A stretch of 64,000 bases of DNA from Acidobacteriota bacterium (GTDB lineage: Bacteria > Acidobacteriota > Terriglobia > Terriglobales > SCQP01): positions 62,001-126,000 of the forward strand of contig DAHVCP010000046.1 of assembly GCA_027314025.1 (NCBI GenBank), in the 5' to 3' direction. The notes beneath the pieces were generated by a model. The model ran no database searches. It saw nothing but the letters and a program-made list of their open reading frames with translations, and was not told the DNA's origin. Shown piece by piece: positions 7,921-15,834 of this stretch. A program made the position numbers and the translations under genes. Numbering within the stretch: the first letter of the stretch is position 1; every line of letters begins with the position of its first letter.

Positions 7921-7976
7921 CTTCCGTTTGTTGGCCAGCATCAGACCCAGGCTCTTGAGCCCTGACCCAAAGTGCA

Positions 7977-9332
7977 ATGAAATTCTCGAATCCCTTCCGC
8001 ATCGCAGTGTTCGCCGCCAGTGCGGCGCTGTGTCTCGCCGGCGCGCCCCGCGTGTGGGCCATTCCCAGCTTTGCCCGCCAGACTGGGCTGCCGTGCAGCC
8101 GCTGCCATACCACCTTTCCCGAGCTGACCGAGTTCGGCCGGGAATTCAAGCTGAACGGCTATACCCTCAGCGGCAAGCACCGCAAGAAGATCACCGCTCC
8201 CAGCGCAAAGAACAAGAGCGGGCTCTGGATCAACAACAACTTGCCGATCTCGGTGATGTTCCAAATCGCCGACACGCTGGTCGCCAAGACTCAGCCCGGC
8301 ACGCAAAACGGCAACGTCGAGTTTCCGCAGCAGATGAGCCTGTTTCTGGCCGGCGAGGTCACGCCGCACCTGGGCACGTTCATGCAAGTGACCTACAGCG
8401 GCGCCGACGACCACTTTTCCATGGACAACACCGATATCCGCTATGTCGGATACGGCACGCTGGCCGGCAAGCAAACGGTCTACGGCTTGGATTTCAATAA
8501 CAATCCCACGGTCGAGGATCTCTGGAACGATACCCCGGCCTGGGGCTGGCCGTTCGCATCCCCCGATTCCTCGCCCTCGCCCATCGCCGCGCCGATCCTG
8601 GATGGTGGTTTGGCGCAGGACGTCGGCGGCGCCGGCGGCTACATGATGTGGGATCACCACTGGTATGGAGACGTCACGCTGTATCGCTCCATGCACCTGG
8701 GCGGTCCGCAGCCGCTGAATGGCATCGGCTTCGGCACCAACATCGCCGGCGTGGCGCCGTACTGGCGCGGCGCCTACCAAACGACCTGGAGCGGCGGCCT
8801 CAACTATCTCGAAGTCGGCACCTTTGGCATCCACCTGTCCAGCTTCCCCGGGGCCATCGCCGGAGCCGAGGACCACTTCACCGACACGGCCGCGGACTTC
8901 CAATATGAGCGGCGTCTCGGAATCAATTCTTTGTCCGTGCACGGTGCCTATGTTCACCAGAGCGCGTCCTTGGGCGGCCTTTTGGCGGCCGGCGAGGCGT
9001 CCCAGCTGGCCAACACGCTGTCCAATCTGCAAGCCAACGCCATCTATCACTTCGGCGACCGGTATAGCTTGGGCGCGGGCTTTTTCCGCGATTACGGTTC
9101 CCGCGATCCGGTGCTGTACGCGCCGGGGCCGGTGACGGGCAGCGCCAGCGGCAGTCCGGACTCCGGCGGCTATTTGCTCCAGGCCGGCTTTTGGCCGGCC
9201 CAGAACGTGGAGCTCTCGATCCTGTACCAGGGATTCACCACGTTCAACGGCGCCAGCCAAAACTACGACGGCGCCGGGCGCAATGCCGGCCAGAACAACA
9301 CGGTGTACACCAACTTGTGGCTGATGTTTTAA
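7977..9332 (+). CDS. Cyc2-like fused monohaem cytochrome c-porin
   Basis: A 451-residue protein. Residues 1-28 are a signal peptide. The mature start carries one haem c motif, CSRCH (40-44), framed by IPSFARQTG before and FPELTEFGREFKLNGY after; this A-x-P-x-FARQTG-x2-C-x2-CH ... FGR-x-FK-x2-GY pattern is the signature I know for Cyc2-type outer-membrane cytochromes. The remaining 400 residues alternate aromatic and polar residues and end in a C-terminal Phe (TNLWLMF), as in outer-membrane beta-barrels. Length fits the family. Cyc2 proteins are linked to Fe(II) oxidation in iron oxidisers, but homologues occur in bacteria not known to oxidise iron, so the substrate is open. No Shine-Dalgarno is seen before ATG 7977; it probably shares the cupredoxin transcript. 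Confidence 0.8.
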   Translation: MKFSNPFRIAVFAASAALCLAGAPRVWAIPSFARQTGLPCSRCHTTFPELTEFGREFKLNGYTLSGKHRKKITAPSAKNKSGLWINNNLPISVMFQIADTLVAKTQPGTQNGNVEFPQQMSLFLAGEVTPHLGTFMQVTYSGADDHFSMDNTDIRYVGYGTLAGKQTVYGLDFNNNPTVEDLWNDTPAWGWPFASPDSSPSPIAAPILDGGLAQDVGGAGGYMMWDHHWYGDVTLYRSMHLGGPQPLNGIGFGTNIAGVAPYWRGAYQTTWSGGLNYLEVGTFGIHLSSFPGAIAGAEDHFTDTAADFQYERRLGINSLSVHGAYVHQSASLGGLLAAGEASQLANTLSNLQANAIYHFGDRYSLGAGFFRDYGSRDPVLYAPGPVTGSASGSPDSGGYLLQAGFWPAQNVELSILYQGFTTFNGASQNYDGAGRNAGQNNTVYTNLWLMF

Positions 9333-9339
9333 GTCAACC

Positions 9340-9368
9340 CCGGGGGCCGTGCCGAGCGCGGCCCCCGG
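9340..9368 (+). terminator. Rho-independent-like hairpin after the cytochrome-porin gene
   Basis: CCGGGGGCC (9340-9348) pairs perfectly with GGCCCCCGG (9360-9368) across an 11-base loop, eight bases after the stop. The T-run after it is weak (TGCTTGG). Confidence 0.65.
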
Positions 9369-9407
9369 TGCTTGGAATATATCGAGGACCGACCGAGCAT
9401 TCGTTCC

Positions 9408-10307
9408 ATGGCATCCCCTAAACCCCAGTCCGACCAGAAAGCCGCGGCACACGGCGCCGCTCACCGTCGTCCGTGGGGTCCGCCGCCGGTGCTGGCGGCG
9501 CTGACCGATTTCTCCCCCCGCGCCGCGGAAGCGGTAAAGCTTTGCGCGGCACTGGCCGCCCAACTCCAGACGTCCTGGCATTTGGCTCACTTCATTCCGC
9601 CTGGGCCGCGTTCTTCGCCGCGGGAGGCGCACGCCTCGGTCTTGGCGCAGCGGCAGCGGCTGCAGCAACTGGCGGCGGAATTCGCCGCCGAGGGCAATGC
9701 GCCCGTGGTGCATTGCGAACCCCATGCCATCGCCGCCCGGCTCAATTCCTGGGTGCGGGAAAACGGCGTCAGCGTCATCGTCTTGGCAAGCAGCAATGGC
9801 AGCGCGTTCGAGGCGCCGGTGCTGGGTCGTGTGGCGGAGGAGGTGCTGCGACTGGCCCAGGTGCCGCTGCTGCTGCTTGGGCCTCGCAGCCAGGCGCCGC
9901 GGCTGCCCTTTCGCCGCGTGCTCTGCGCCGCCGATGTGCGGCCGGGCGCCAAAGCCGCGGTGCGCGCGGCGTTGGCCTTGATGGTTGCGCGCGACGGCCG
10001 GGTTTTGCTCATCCATGTGGCCGAGCCGCGGCCGGACGATTGCGCCGCCTGCGGTGTGGGGGTTTCGGATGCCGCGGCGCGGATGTGGGAGACGCTGCCG
10101 CCGGAGATTCGATTCTTTCATGACGCCGAGGTGCGGGTGCGGTTCGGCCAGGCCGCGGACGCGATCGTCGCGGCGGCCCATGGCGATGCCTCCGACCTCA
10201 TTGGGGTGTGCACCGAGGCGAGGCGCACCGGCGCGGACGCCGGTCCGATGCTGCCCGCGGTGCTGCGCCTGTCCACCTGCCCGGTGTTGGTCGCCGCCGA
10301 TGCCTAA
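9408..10307 (+). CDS. Universal stress protein, tandem UspA domains (second copy)
   Basis: A 299-residue cytoplasmic protein with the same two-domain plan as the one at 6002. Domain 1 (about 28-160) runs from VLAALTDFSPRAAEAVKL to LASSNGSAFEAPVLGRVAEEV and VPLLLLGP. Domain 2 (about 165-299) runs from RRVLCAADVRPGAKAAVRAAL to CPVLVAADA. It shares with the first copy a D-C-x2-C pair in domain 2 (EPRPDDCAACG here; AEDCSLCN there), a possible metal or redox site and a hint of common origin. ATG 9408 has no close Shine-Dalgarno; an upstream TTG (9372) is in frame. The gene follows the cytochrome-porin and precedes the kinase. Confidence 0.85.
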   Translation: MASPKPQSDQKAAAHGAAHRRPWGPPPVLAALTDFSPRAAEAVKLCAALAAQLQTSWHLAHFIPPGPRSSPREAHASVLAQRQRLQQLAAEFAAEGNAPVVHCEPHAIAARLNSWVRENGVSVIVLASSNGSAFEAPVLGRVAEEVLRLAQVPLLLLGPRSQAPRLPFRRVLCAADVRPGAKAAVRAALALMVARDGRVLLIHVAEPRPDDCAACGVGVSDAAARMWETLPPEIRFFHDAEVRVRFGQAADAIVAAAHGDASDLIGVCTEARRTGADAGPMLPAVLRLSTCPVLVAADA

Positions 10308-10467
10308 TACGCGCGCCATCGCCGCGGTTGATCGGCCTCCGCGCCTGGCCGCCGCGCGGGCCGGCACGCCGCAACCCAGCTCCGCCGGCCGCGGGCTGGC
10401 AAGGAGGGGCATGCCGTTCCCAGACGCCGCGATGCGAACGCGGAATAATAGAGGCGCGAGGAACGTG

Positions 10468-12399
10468 ATGGGCAAGGATTCGCAGCTGGCGACGGAGTTT
10501 TTGGACATGGTCGCGGACGCCGTGTTTCTGCGCGACCTTACGGGCGTGATCGCCTATTGGAACCGCGGCGCCGAGAGAGTCTACGGCTGGGCCGCGGGGG
10601 AGGCGGAAGGCCAGAGCAGCCACGATCTTCTCCACACCGAGTTCCCGCGGTCCCGGGCGGTGGTGGAAGACGAGGTCTTGGAGAGCGGCGCGTGGCGCGG
10701 GATGCTGTGGCAAAGGCGGCGCGATGGGACGCGGATCCTGGTGGAGAGCCGCTGGTCGCTGCGCCGGGATGCGCGGGGCCAACCCAGCGGCATGCTGGAG
10801 ATCAACACCGACATTACCGCGCGGCACGACGCCGAGGTACGCCAGCAACTGCGGCTCGCGGTCGGGGAGCTGCTGGCGACGGCCCCGGATTGGCTGGCCG
10901 TGGAACAGGCCCTGCCGCGGATTGTGGGCGAAAAGGCGGGCGCGCTCGCGGCCGAAGTATGGGACCTCAGCCGGGGAGAGGACCCGGCGCCCGGACGCTG
11001 TGCTTGGGTGGCGGAGAGAGCCGGCGTTGCCCAGGACGGAGGCGCGGTGCAAGCGCTGCGTCGCGGGGAAGGCGTGGCCGGCCGCGCTTGGGCGTCGGGA
11101 CAGGTGGAGGCGGCCGCGGAGCCGCCGGGCGCGGCGCTGGCCTTGCCGGTGCTGGCACAAGGCTGCGTGGAGCGGCTGTTCGTTTGGCGCGTGCCGGAGC
11201 CGCCGCCGCCCTCGTGGCGGCCGACGCTGCGGGATATCGGTCTGCAACTTGGCCTGTTCTACCAGCGCGCCCATAGCGAAGAGGCGCTGCGGCAAAGTGA
11301 GGTGCGCTTTCGCAGCTTGCTGGACTGCGCTCCGGATCCGATCGTCATCGTGGATGGCGGCGGCGTCATCGTCTATGTCAACCGCCGCGTCGAGGAGGTG
11401 CTGGGCTACACCGCCGGCGAGCTGGACGGCCAGCCGGTCGAGCGGCTGTTGCCGGGACGGTTTCGCGGCGCCCACGTGGCCCTGCGCCGCGGCTACACCC
11501 GCACGCCGAAGACGCGGCCCATGGGCGCGGGACTGGAGTTGTTCGCGCGGCACAAGGGCGGAGCCGAGGTGCCGGTGGAAATCAGCCTGAGCCCGTTGCA
11601 GCTAGGCGGTTCGCTGTTGGTCACCGCCGTCATGCGCGACATCTCCGACCGCCGGCACGCCGAAGCCGAGGCCCGCCGCGCCCACACCCTGGAACTGGCC
11701 CGCACCGAGCATCTCGCCACCTTGGGCGAGGTCGCCGCCGGGCTGGCGCACGAAATCAAGAACCCTTTGGCCGGCATGGCCTCCGCGCTGGAGGTCTTGT
11801 CCAGCCGGTTCGCCGAACCGGAACGCGCAATCATGGCCGAGGTGCGGCAGCAGATCACGCGTATCGGCGGCATCGTCGCCGACCTGCTCAACTACGCCCG
11901 CCCTCGTCCGCCGCGCTTCGCGTTGGGGGATTTGAACGCCGCCGTGCGCCATGCCGCGGAAATCGCCACCCGCGCGGCCGTGCCGAAGCACGTCCACCTG
12001 GAGTTTGCTCCCGGAACGCTGCCGCCGGTCGTGCATGACGCCGAACAAGTGCAGCGCATGGTGCTGAATTTGGCCCTCAACGCCCTGGACGCCGTGGCCG
12101 AAAATGGCCAAATCACGATCGTGACCGAGCCGGGCGGCGATGGCCATGTCCGGATTCGGGTGCGGGACAACGGCCCGGGAATTGCCGCAGCTGATTTGCA
12201 GAATATTTTTCGCCCTTTCTACACCACCAAGGGCGGCAAGGGCAACGGCCTAGGTTTGCCCATGTGCCGCCGCATCGCCGAACTGCACGGCGGCTCCATC
12301 GAGGTCACCACGCAGCTCGGCCAGGGAACGACGTTTTCCATCGTGTTACCCGCCGCCGGCGGCGAGGCCCCCGCCGCGGCCGAAGGCGGTTCGAGATGA
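10468..12399 (+). CDS. PAS-GAF-PAS sensor histidine kinase, NtrB-like
   Basis: A 643-residue soluble kinase. PAS 1 about 8-118 (FLDMVADAVFLRDLTGVIAYWN ... INTDITAR); GAF-like about 125-265; PAS 2 about 272-395 (RFRSLLDCAPDPIVIVDGG ... VMRDISDRR); HisKA with LAHEIKNPLAG (phospho-acceptor His428); HATPase with the N box NLALNALDAV, DNGPGIA and YTTKGGKGNGLGL. No membrane helix is seen, so it senses an internal signal, perhaps redox or oxygen through PAS. ATG 10468 follows GAGGAA; ATG 10411 with AAGGAGG close before it is a real alternative. The stop overlaps the activator's ATG (ATGA), so the two form a pair. Confidence 0.93.
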   Translation: MGKDSQLATEFLDMVADAVFLRDLTGVIAYWNRGAERVYGWAAGEAEGQSSHDLLHTEFPRSRAVVEDEVLESGAWRGMLWQRRRDGTRILVESRWSLRRDARGQPSGMLEINTDITARHDAEVRQQLRLAVGELLATAPDWLAVEQALPRIVGEKAGALAAEVWDLSRGEDPAPGRCAWVAERAGVAQDGGAVQALRRGEGVAGRAWASGQVEAAAEPPGAALALPVLAQGCVERLFVWRVPEPPPPSWRPTLRDIGLQLGLFYQRAHSEEALRQSEVRFRSLLDCAPDPIVIVDGGGVIVYVNRRVEEVLGYTAGELDGQPVERLLPGRFRGAHVALRRGYTRTPKTRPMGAGLELFARHKGGAEVPVEISLSPLQLGGSLLVTAVMRDISDRRHAEAEARRAHTLELARTEHLATLGEVAAGLAHEIKNPLAGMASALEVLSSRFAEPERAIMAEVRQQITRIGGIVADLLNYARPRPPRFALGDLNAAVRHAAEIATRAAVPKHVHLEFAPGTLPPVVHDAEQVQRMVLNLALNALDAVAENGQITIVTEPGGDGHVRIRVRDNGPGIAAADLQNIFRPFYTTKGGKGNGLGLPMCRRIAELHGGSIEVTTQLGQGTTFSIVLPAAGGEAPAAAEGGSR

Positions 12400-13841
12400 A
12401 ACCGAAGATCTTGATCGTGGATGACGAAAACCTGTTGCGCTGGTCGGCGAGCCAGAAGTGCGAGGAGTGGGGCTATGAGGCCGCCACCGCCGCCAGCCTG
12501 TCCGAGGCGCGGGAGAAGATCAAGTCCGATCCGCCCGACCTGATCTTGCTGGATGTTCGCCTGCCCGATGGCAATGGCGTGGACTTCCTGGGCGAACTGC
12601 GGCGGGATGTGTTCGCGGGTCCGGTGGTTTTTGTCACCGCCGATCCCCAGATCGAGGACGTCAAACTGGCCTTGCGCCAAGGCGCCTACGATTATCTGTG
12701 CAAGCCGGTCAACTTCGACGACCTGCAAGTGACGCTGGCGAACGCGCTGGAAACCAGCCGTCTGCGCTCGGAAGTCGCCGCGCTGCGCAATGAGGCCAGC
12801 GGCAGCCGGGAGCGGCTGGAATTCATCGGCCAGTCCACCGCCACGCGTCAGGTCTTGGACTTCGCCCGGCGGGTGGCGCGCAGCGAAGCCAGCGCGATCC
12901 TGCTGCAAGGCGAAAGCGGCACCGGCAAGGATCTGCTGGCCCGCTATATCCACCAGCAATCCGCCCGCAGCCGCCAGCCGTTCGTGCCGGTCAACTGCTC
13001 CGCGATTCCCGAAACGCTGTTGGAGGCGGAACTCTTCGGCCACGAGAAAGGCGCCTTCACCGACGCCAAGGCGATGAAGAAGGGGCTGTTTGAAGTCGCC
13101 GACGGCGGCACGCTGTTTCTGGACGAAATCGGCGAGCTTCCCCTGCCCTTGCAGGCCAAGATTCTCCGCGCCTTGGAGGACCAGACGCTGCGCCGCATCG
13201 GCGGCTTGCGCGACATCCACGTGGATTTGCGGGTGATCGCCGCCTCCAACCGCAACTTGGAGGAGGAGGTGAAGTCAGGCCGGTTTCGCGCCGATTTGTT
13301 TTACCGCCTGATGGTCATTCCCATCTTCATACCGCCCTTGCGCAGCCGGCGCGAGGACATTCCGGAGTTGGCCGCGTTTTTCATCGAGCAATTCAGCCGC
13401 CGCTTCGGCAAGCGCATTCGGGGACTGACGCCGGAGGCGGCGGAGATGATGCGCCGCTACGACTGGCCGGGCAATATCCGCGAGTTGAAAAACGCCATCC
13501 AGCGGGCGGTCATCCTGGAGGACGGGGCGGAGATTCGGGGCCTGAATTTGCCCTTCAGCCCGGATAGCGGCCAAACCCTGGCGGCGGCGTTTCCCACCAG
13601 CGATGAGCCGGCGGAGTTGGCCTCATGGCGGAGGCTGCCGGATGGCCGCTTCCTTCCGGTATTGCACATTCCCACCGGCGGCACCTCGCTGGACGAGGTG
13701 GAAAAGCTGCTGGTCGCGGACGCGTTGCAGCAATCTGGAGGCAACCAGAGCCGCGCCGCGCGGCTGCTGGACACCACGCGCGACACCATCCGCTATGCCG
13801 TCAAGAAGCACCGCCTGGCCTATCCCGCCGCCGGCGAGTAG
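12396..13841 (+). CDS. Sigma-54-dependent response regulator, NtrC family
   Basis: A 481-residue activator. Receiver about 1-120: ILIVDDEN, LLDVRLPDG (Asp53) and CKPV (Lys103). AAA+ domain about 142-385: Walker A GESGTGKD (172-179), the L1 loop motif GAFTDA (219-224) where GAFTGA is usual, Walker B GTLFLDEIGE, and the R-finger region RADLFYRL. C-terminal Fis-type helix-turn-helix about 440-478 (GGNQSRAARLLDTTRDTIRYAVKK). The cognate kinase overlaps its start by 4 nt. Its likely target is the sigma-54-type promoter at 7207-7223. The Gly-to-Asp change in L1 also occurs in other NtrC relatives, so loss of sigma-54 contact should not be assumed. Confidence 0.95.
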   Translation: MKPKILIVDDENLLRWSASQKCEEWGYEAATAASLSEAREKIKSDPPDLILLDVRLPDGNGVDFLGELRRDVFAGPVVFVTADPQIEDVKLALRQGAYDYLCKPVNFDDLQVTLANALETSRLRSEVAALRNEASGSRERLEFIGQSTATRQVLDFARRVARSEASAILLQGESGTGKDLLARYIHQQSARSRQPFVPVNCSAIPETLLEAELFGHEKGAFTDAKAMKKGLFEVADGGTLFLDEIGELPLPLQAKILRALEDQTLRRIGGLRDIHVDLRVIAASNRNLEEEVKSGRFRADLFYRLMVIPIFIPPLRSRREDIPELAAFFIEQFSRRFGKRIRGLTPEAAEMMRRYDWPGNIRELKNAIQRAVILEDGAEIRGLNLPFSPDSGQTLAAAFPTSDEPAELASWRRLPDGRFLPVLHIPTGGTSLDEVEKLLVADALQQSGGNQSRAARLLDTTRDTIRYAVKKHRLAYPAAGE

Positions 13842-13880
13842 GGCGCGAACCACGCGGGGCATGCGCGGGCCCAGGCGGGC

Positions 13881-15695
13881 TTAGGGAAGCTCGGGCTCGG
13901 GCGCCGTCTCTTCGGCGCGCATTTCGTCCCGGTCTCCCGCCGCGTTCAGCGCCGCCAGGATGTCGGTTTGGCTGAGGATGCCTTGGAGGGCGCCAGCCGG
14001 GGAGACGATCACCAGCAGATGCTTTTCGTGCGCCATCAGCAGCCGCAGCGCATCCTGGAGCGTGCTGTCCGGATCCACCTGCGTCCAGGCCGGGTTCATC
14101 ACCGCACGCACCCGCGTCGTGCTCCATTGTCCCGGCATGACCCGGCTCAAGGCGGACAACGTCAGCGTGCCGACCACGCGCCCGTTATCCAGCACCGGAT
14201 ACGCGGCGTGGGGATCCTGACGGGGCGTGGCCTCGGCCCATTGCGCCAGCGTCCAGTCCGCGCCCGCGGCGGTGATGTGGCGGCGCATGACGTCGCGGAC
14301 GCGGATCTTGGTCAGTTCCTCGACGGTGACGCCTTCATGCAGCCGCTGGTCGCCGGAGGCCGAGGCCTGCCCGGAGATGGCGTAGGCCACCGCCGCGCCG
14401 ATCAGGACTGGAATGATGTAGGCGTGGCCGCCGGTTGCCTCGGCGACGAACACCACCGCCGTCAATGGCGTTTTGTAGCCGGCGGCGATGAAGGCGGCCA
14501 TGCCCACGGCGGCGAACAGGTTCAGCGCGCCGGTGTGCACCACGCTCTGGGCGAAAGCCGTGCCCAGCGCCCCGCCGGTCAAAAACAGCGGCACGAACAT
14601 GGCGCTGACCCCGCCCACGCCCAGCGAAAACAGCGTCGCCAAGAGCTTCAGCACGGCGAAGGCGACCAGTTCGAGCGAGGTGTGAGCGTGCTGCAAGATG
14701 AGCGGCACCGCCTCGTAGTTCGGTCCCAAGGGCACCAAATGCCCGGGAAAGAGCAGCAGGAACGCCCAGCCGCAGAGCCCCGTCAGTACGCCGCCCACGG
14801 TCATCTTCAGCCAGTGCGGCGCCCGGTGCCGCACCACGAACTCCCGCAGGTGGCGGAAGGTGATGGTGAAGGGCATGGTGATCAGCCCGCAGCCGGCTCC
14901 CAGCAGCGCCGCCCACAGCAGATCCTGGCGGGTGTAGGTGTGGCTGGCGGCGAAGTTGAACAGCGGCTGGGCGCCCATGAATGACGCCAGGGTGGCGAAG
15001 GCGGTGACCGAGGCCAGCAGCGCGGGCATCAGCGCCTCATGCGCCATGTCGTCCTTATACGGCATCTCCAGGGCGAAGATGACACCGGTAAACGGGGCGC
15101 GGAAGACCGCCGACATGCCCGCCGCCGCGCCGCTGATCAGCAGAATGCGACGGTCCCGCGGCTCCAGTTTGACCCCCATGCGGCGGAACTGCGCCCACAG
15201 CCAGGAGCCGATCGCGCCGCCGCCATAGATGCTGGGCCCTTCCAGGGCGGCGCTGCCGCCAGAGCCCACCGTGGCGACCGCGGCCAGCAGCTTGGGGACA
15301 AAACCGCGCATGCGAATGGCCGCCTGGCGCTCGTGATAACTGACGATGATTTCCTCGGTGGAGTGCTCATTGGGATTGGCCGTGAACCATTGCATCAGCA
15401 GTCCGGCAACCAGGAAGCCGGCGGCCAGGCCCGGGATGATGACCATGGGATGGGCGATGTACAGGCGCAGCAGCGGCGGCCAGATCCATTGCAAGATGAC
15501 CTTGACCAGCAGCGTGGTCAGCAAACCAACGATGCCGCCCATGACCGGCGCGATGATGATCCATTTGTGCAGGTCGCGCGAATAGGTCGCCGCCAAATCC
15601 CGGTGCACCAGGAACCGGTAGCGGCGCAGGATCGGGTAGCGCCATAACCCGCGGGGCTGGATCGCGTCGTGATGTATTTCCGGCGATGAGTCCAT
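13881..15695 (-). CDS. ClC-family chloride channel/antiporter with tandem CBS domains
   Basis: A 604-residue membrane protein. Residues about 30-430 contain ten or more hydrophobic helices with ClC signatures: VGSGGSAALEGPSIY keeps the gating-type Glu but has Leu where the family usually has Arg or Lys (G-R/K-E-G-P), and GVGGVSAMFVPLFLTGGALG matches the later G-x-F-x-P filter region. Residues about 470-590 are two CBS domains (VRDVMRRHITA ... VRAVMNPAWTQVDPDSTLQDALRLLM), which usually bind adenine nucleotides and control gating. The stop lies 39 bp from that of the convergent NtrC-like gene. ATG 15695 was chosen at the family's usual N-terminus; a TACAAT about 60 bases upstream may be the -10 box. 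Confidence 0.9.
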   Translation of the reverse strand: MDSSPEIHHDAIQPRGLWRYPILRRYRFLVHRDLAATYSRDLHKWIIIAPVMGGIVGLLTTLLVKVILQWIWPPLLRLYIAHPMVIIPGLAAGFLVAGLLMQWFTANPNEHSTEEIIVSYHERQAAIRMRGFVPKLLAAVATVGSGGSAALEGPSIYGGGAIGSWLWAQFRRMGVKLEPRDRRILLISGAAAGMSAVFRAPFTGVIFALEMPYKDDMAHEALMPALLASVTAFATLASFMGAQPLFNFAASHTYTRQDLLWAALLGAGCGLITMPFTITFRHLREFVVRHRAPHWLKMTVGGVLTGLCGWAFLLLFPGHLVPLGPNYEAVPLILQHAHTSLELVAFAVLKLLATLFSLGVGGVSAMFVPLFLTGGALGTAFAQSVVHTGALNLFAAVGMAAFIAAGYKTPLTAVVFVAEATGGHAYIIPVLIGAAVAYAISGQASASGDQRLHEGVTVEELTKIRVRDVMRRHITAAGADWTLAQWAEATPRQDPHAAYPVLDNGRVVGTLTLSALSRVMPGQWSTTRVRAVMNPAWTQVDPDSTLQDALRLLMAHEKHLLVIVSPAGALQGILSQTDILAALNAAGDRDEMRAEETAPEPELP

Positions 15696-15834
15696 GGTTC
15701 GGCGCGGCCCGAGCGTCTGTCCATCTCTGCGCGCCTCGGGCCGCCAAACCTCATTGTACCGGGGGCGGCCCCGCGGCCGGTTGCGGGGCCCGCGCCTGGC
15801 CAATCGGAAAACCCAACGGCGTGAGGTAATTTCG

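Noticed and set aside
7941-10508. Minus-strand open frame of about 850 codons opposite the cytochrome-porin and second stress protein
   Set aside because: Both plus-strand genes have clear motifs; the antisense translation is a GC-driven shadow.
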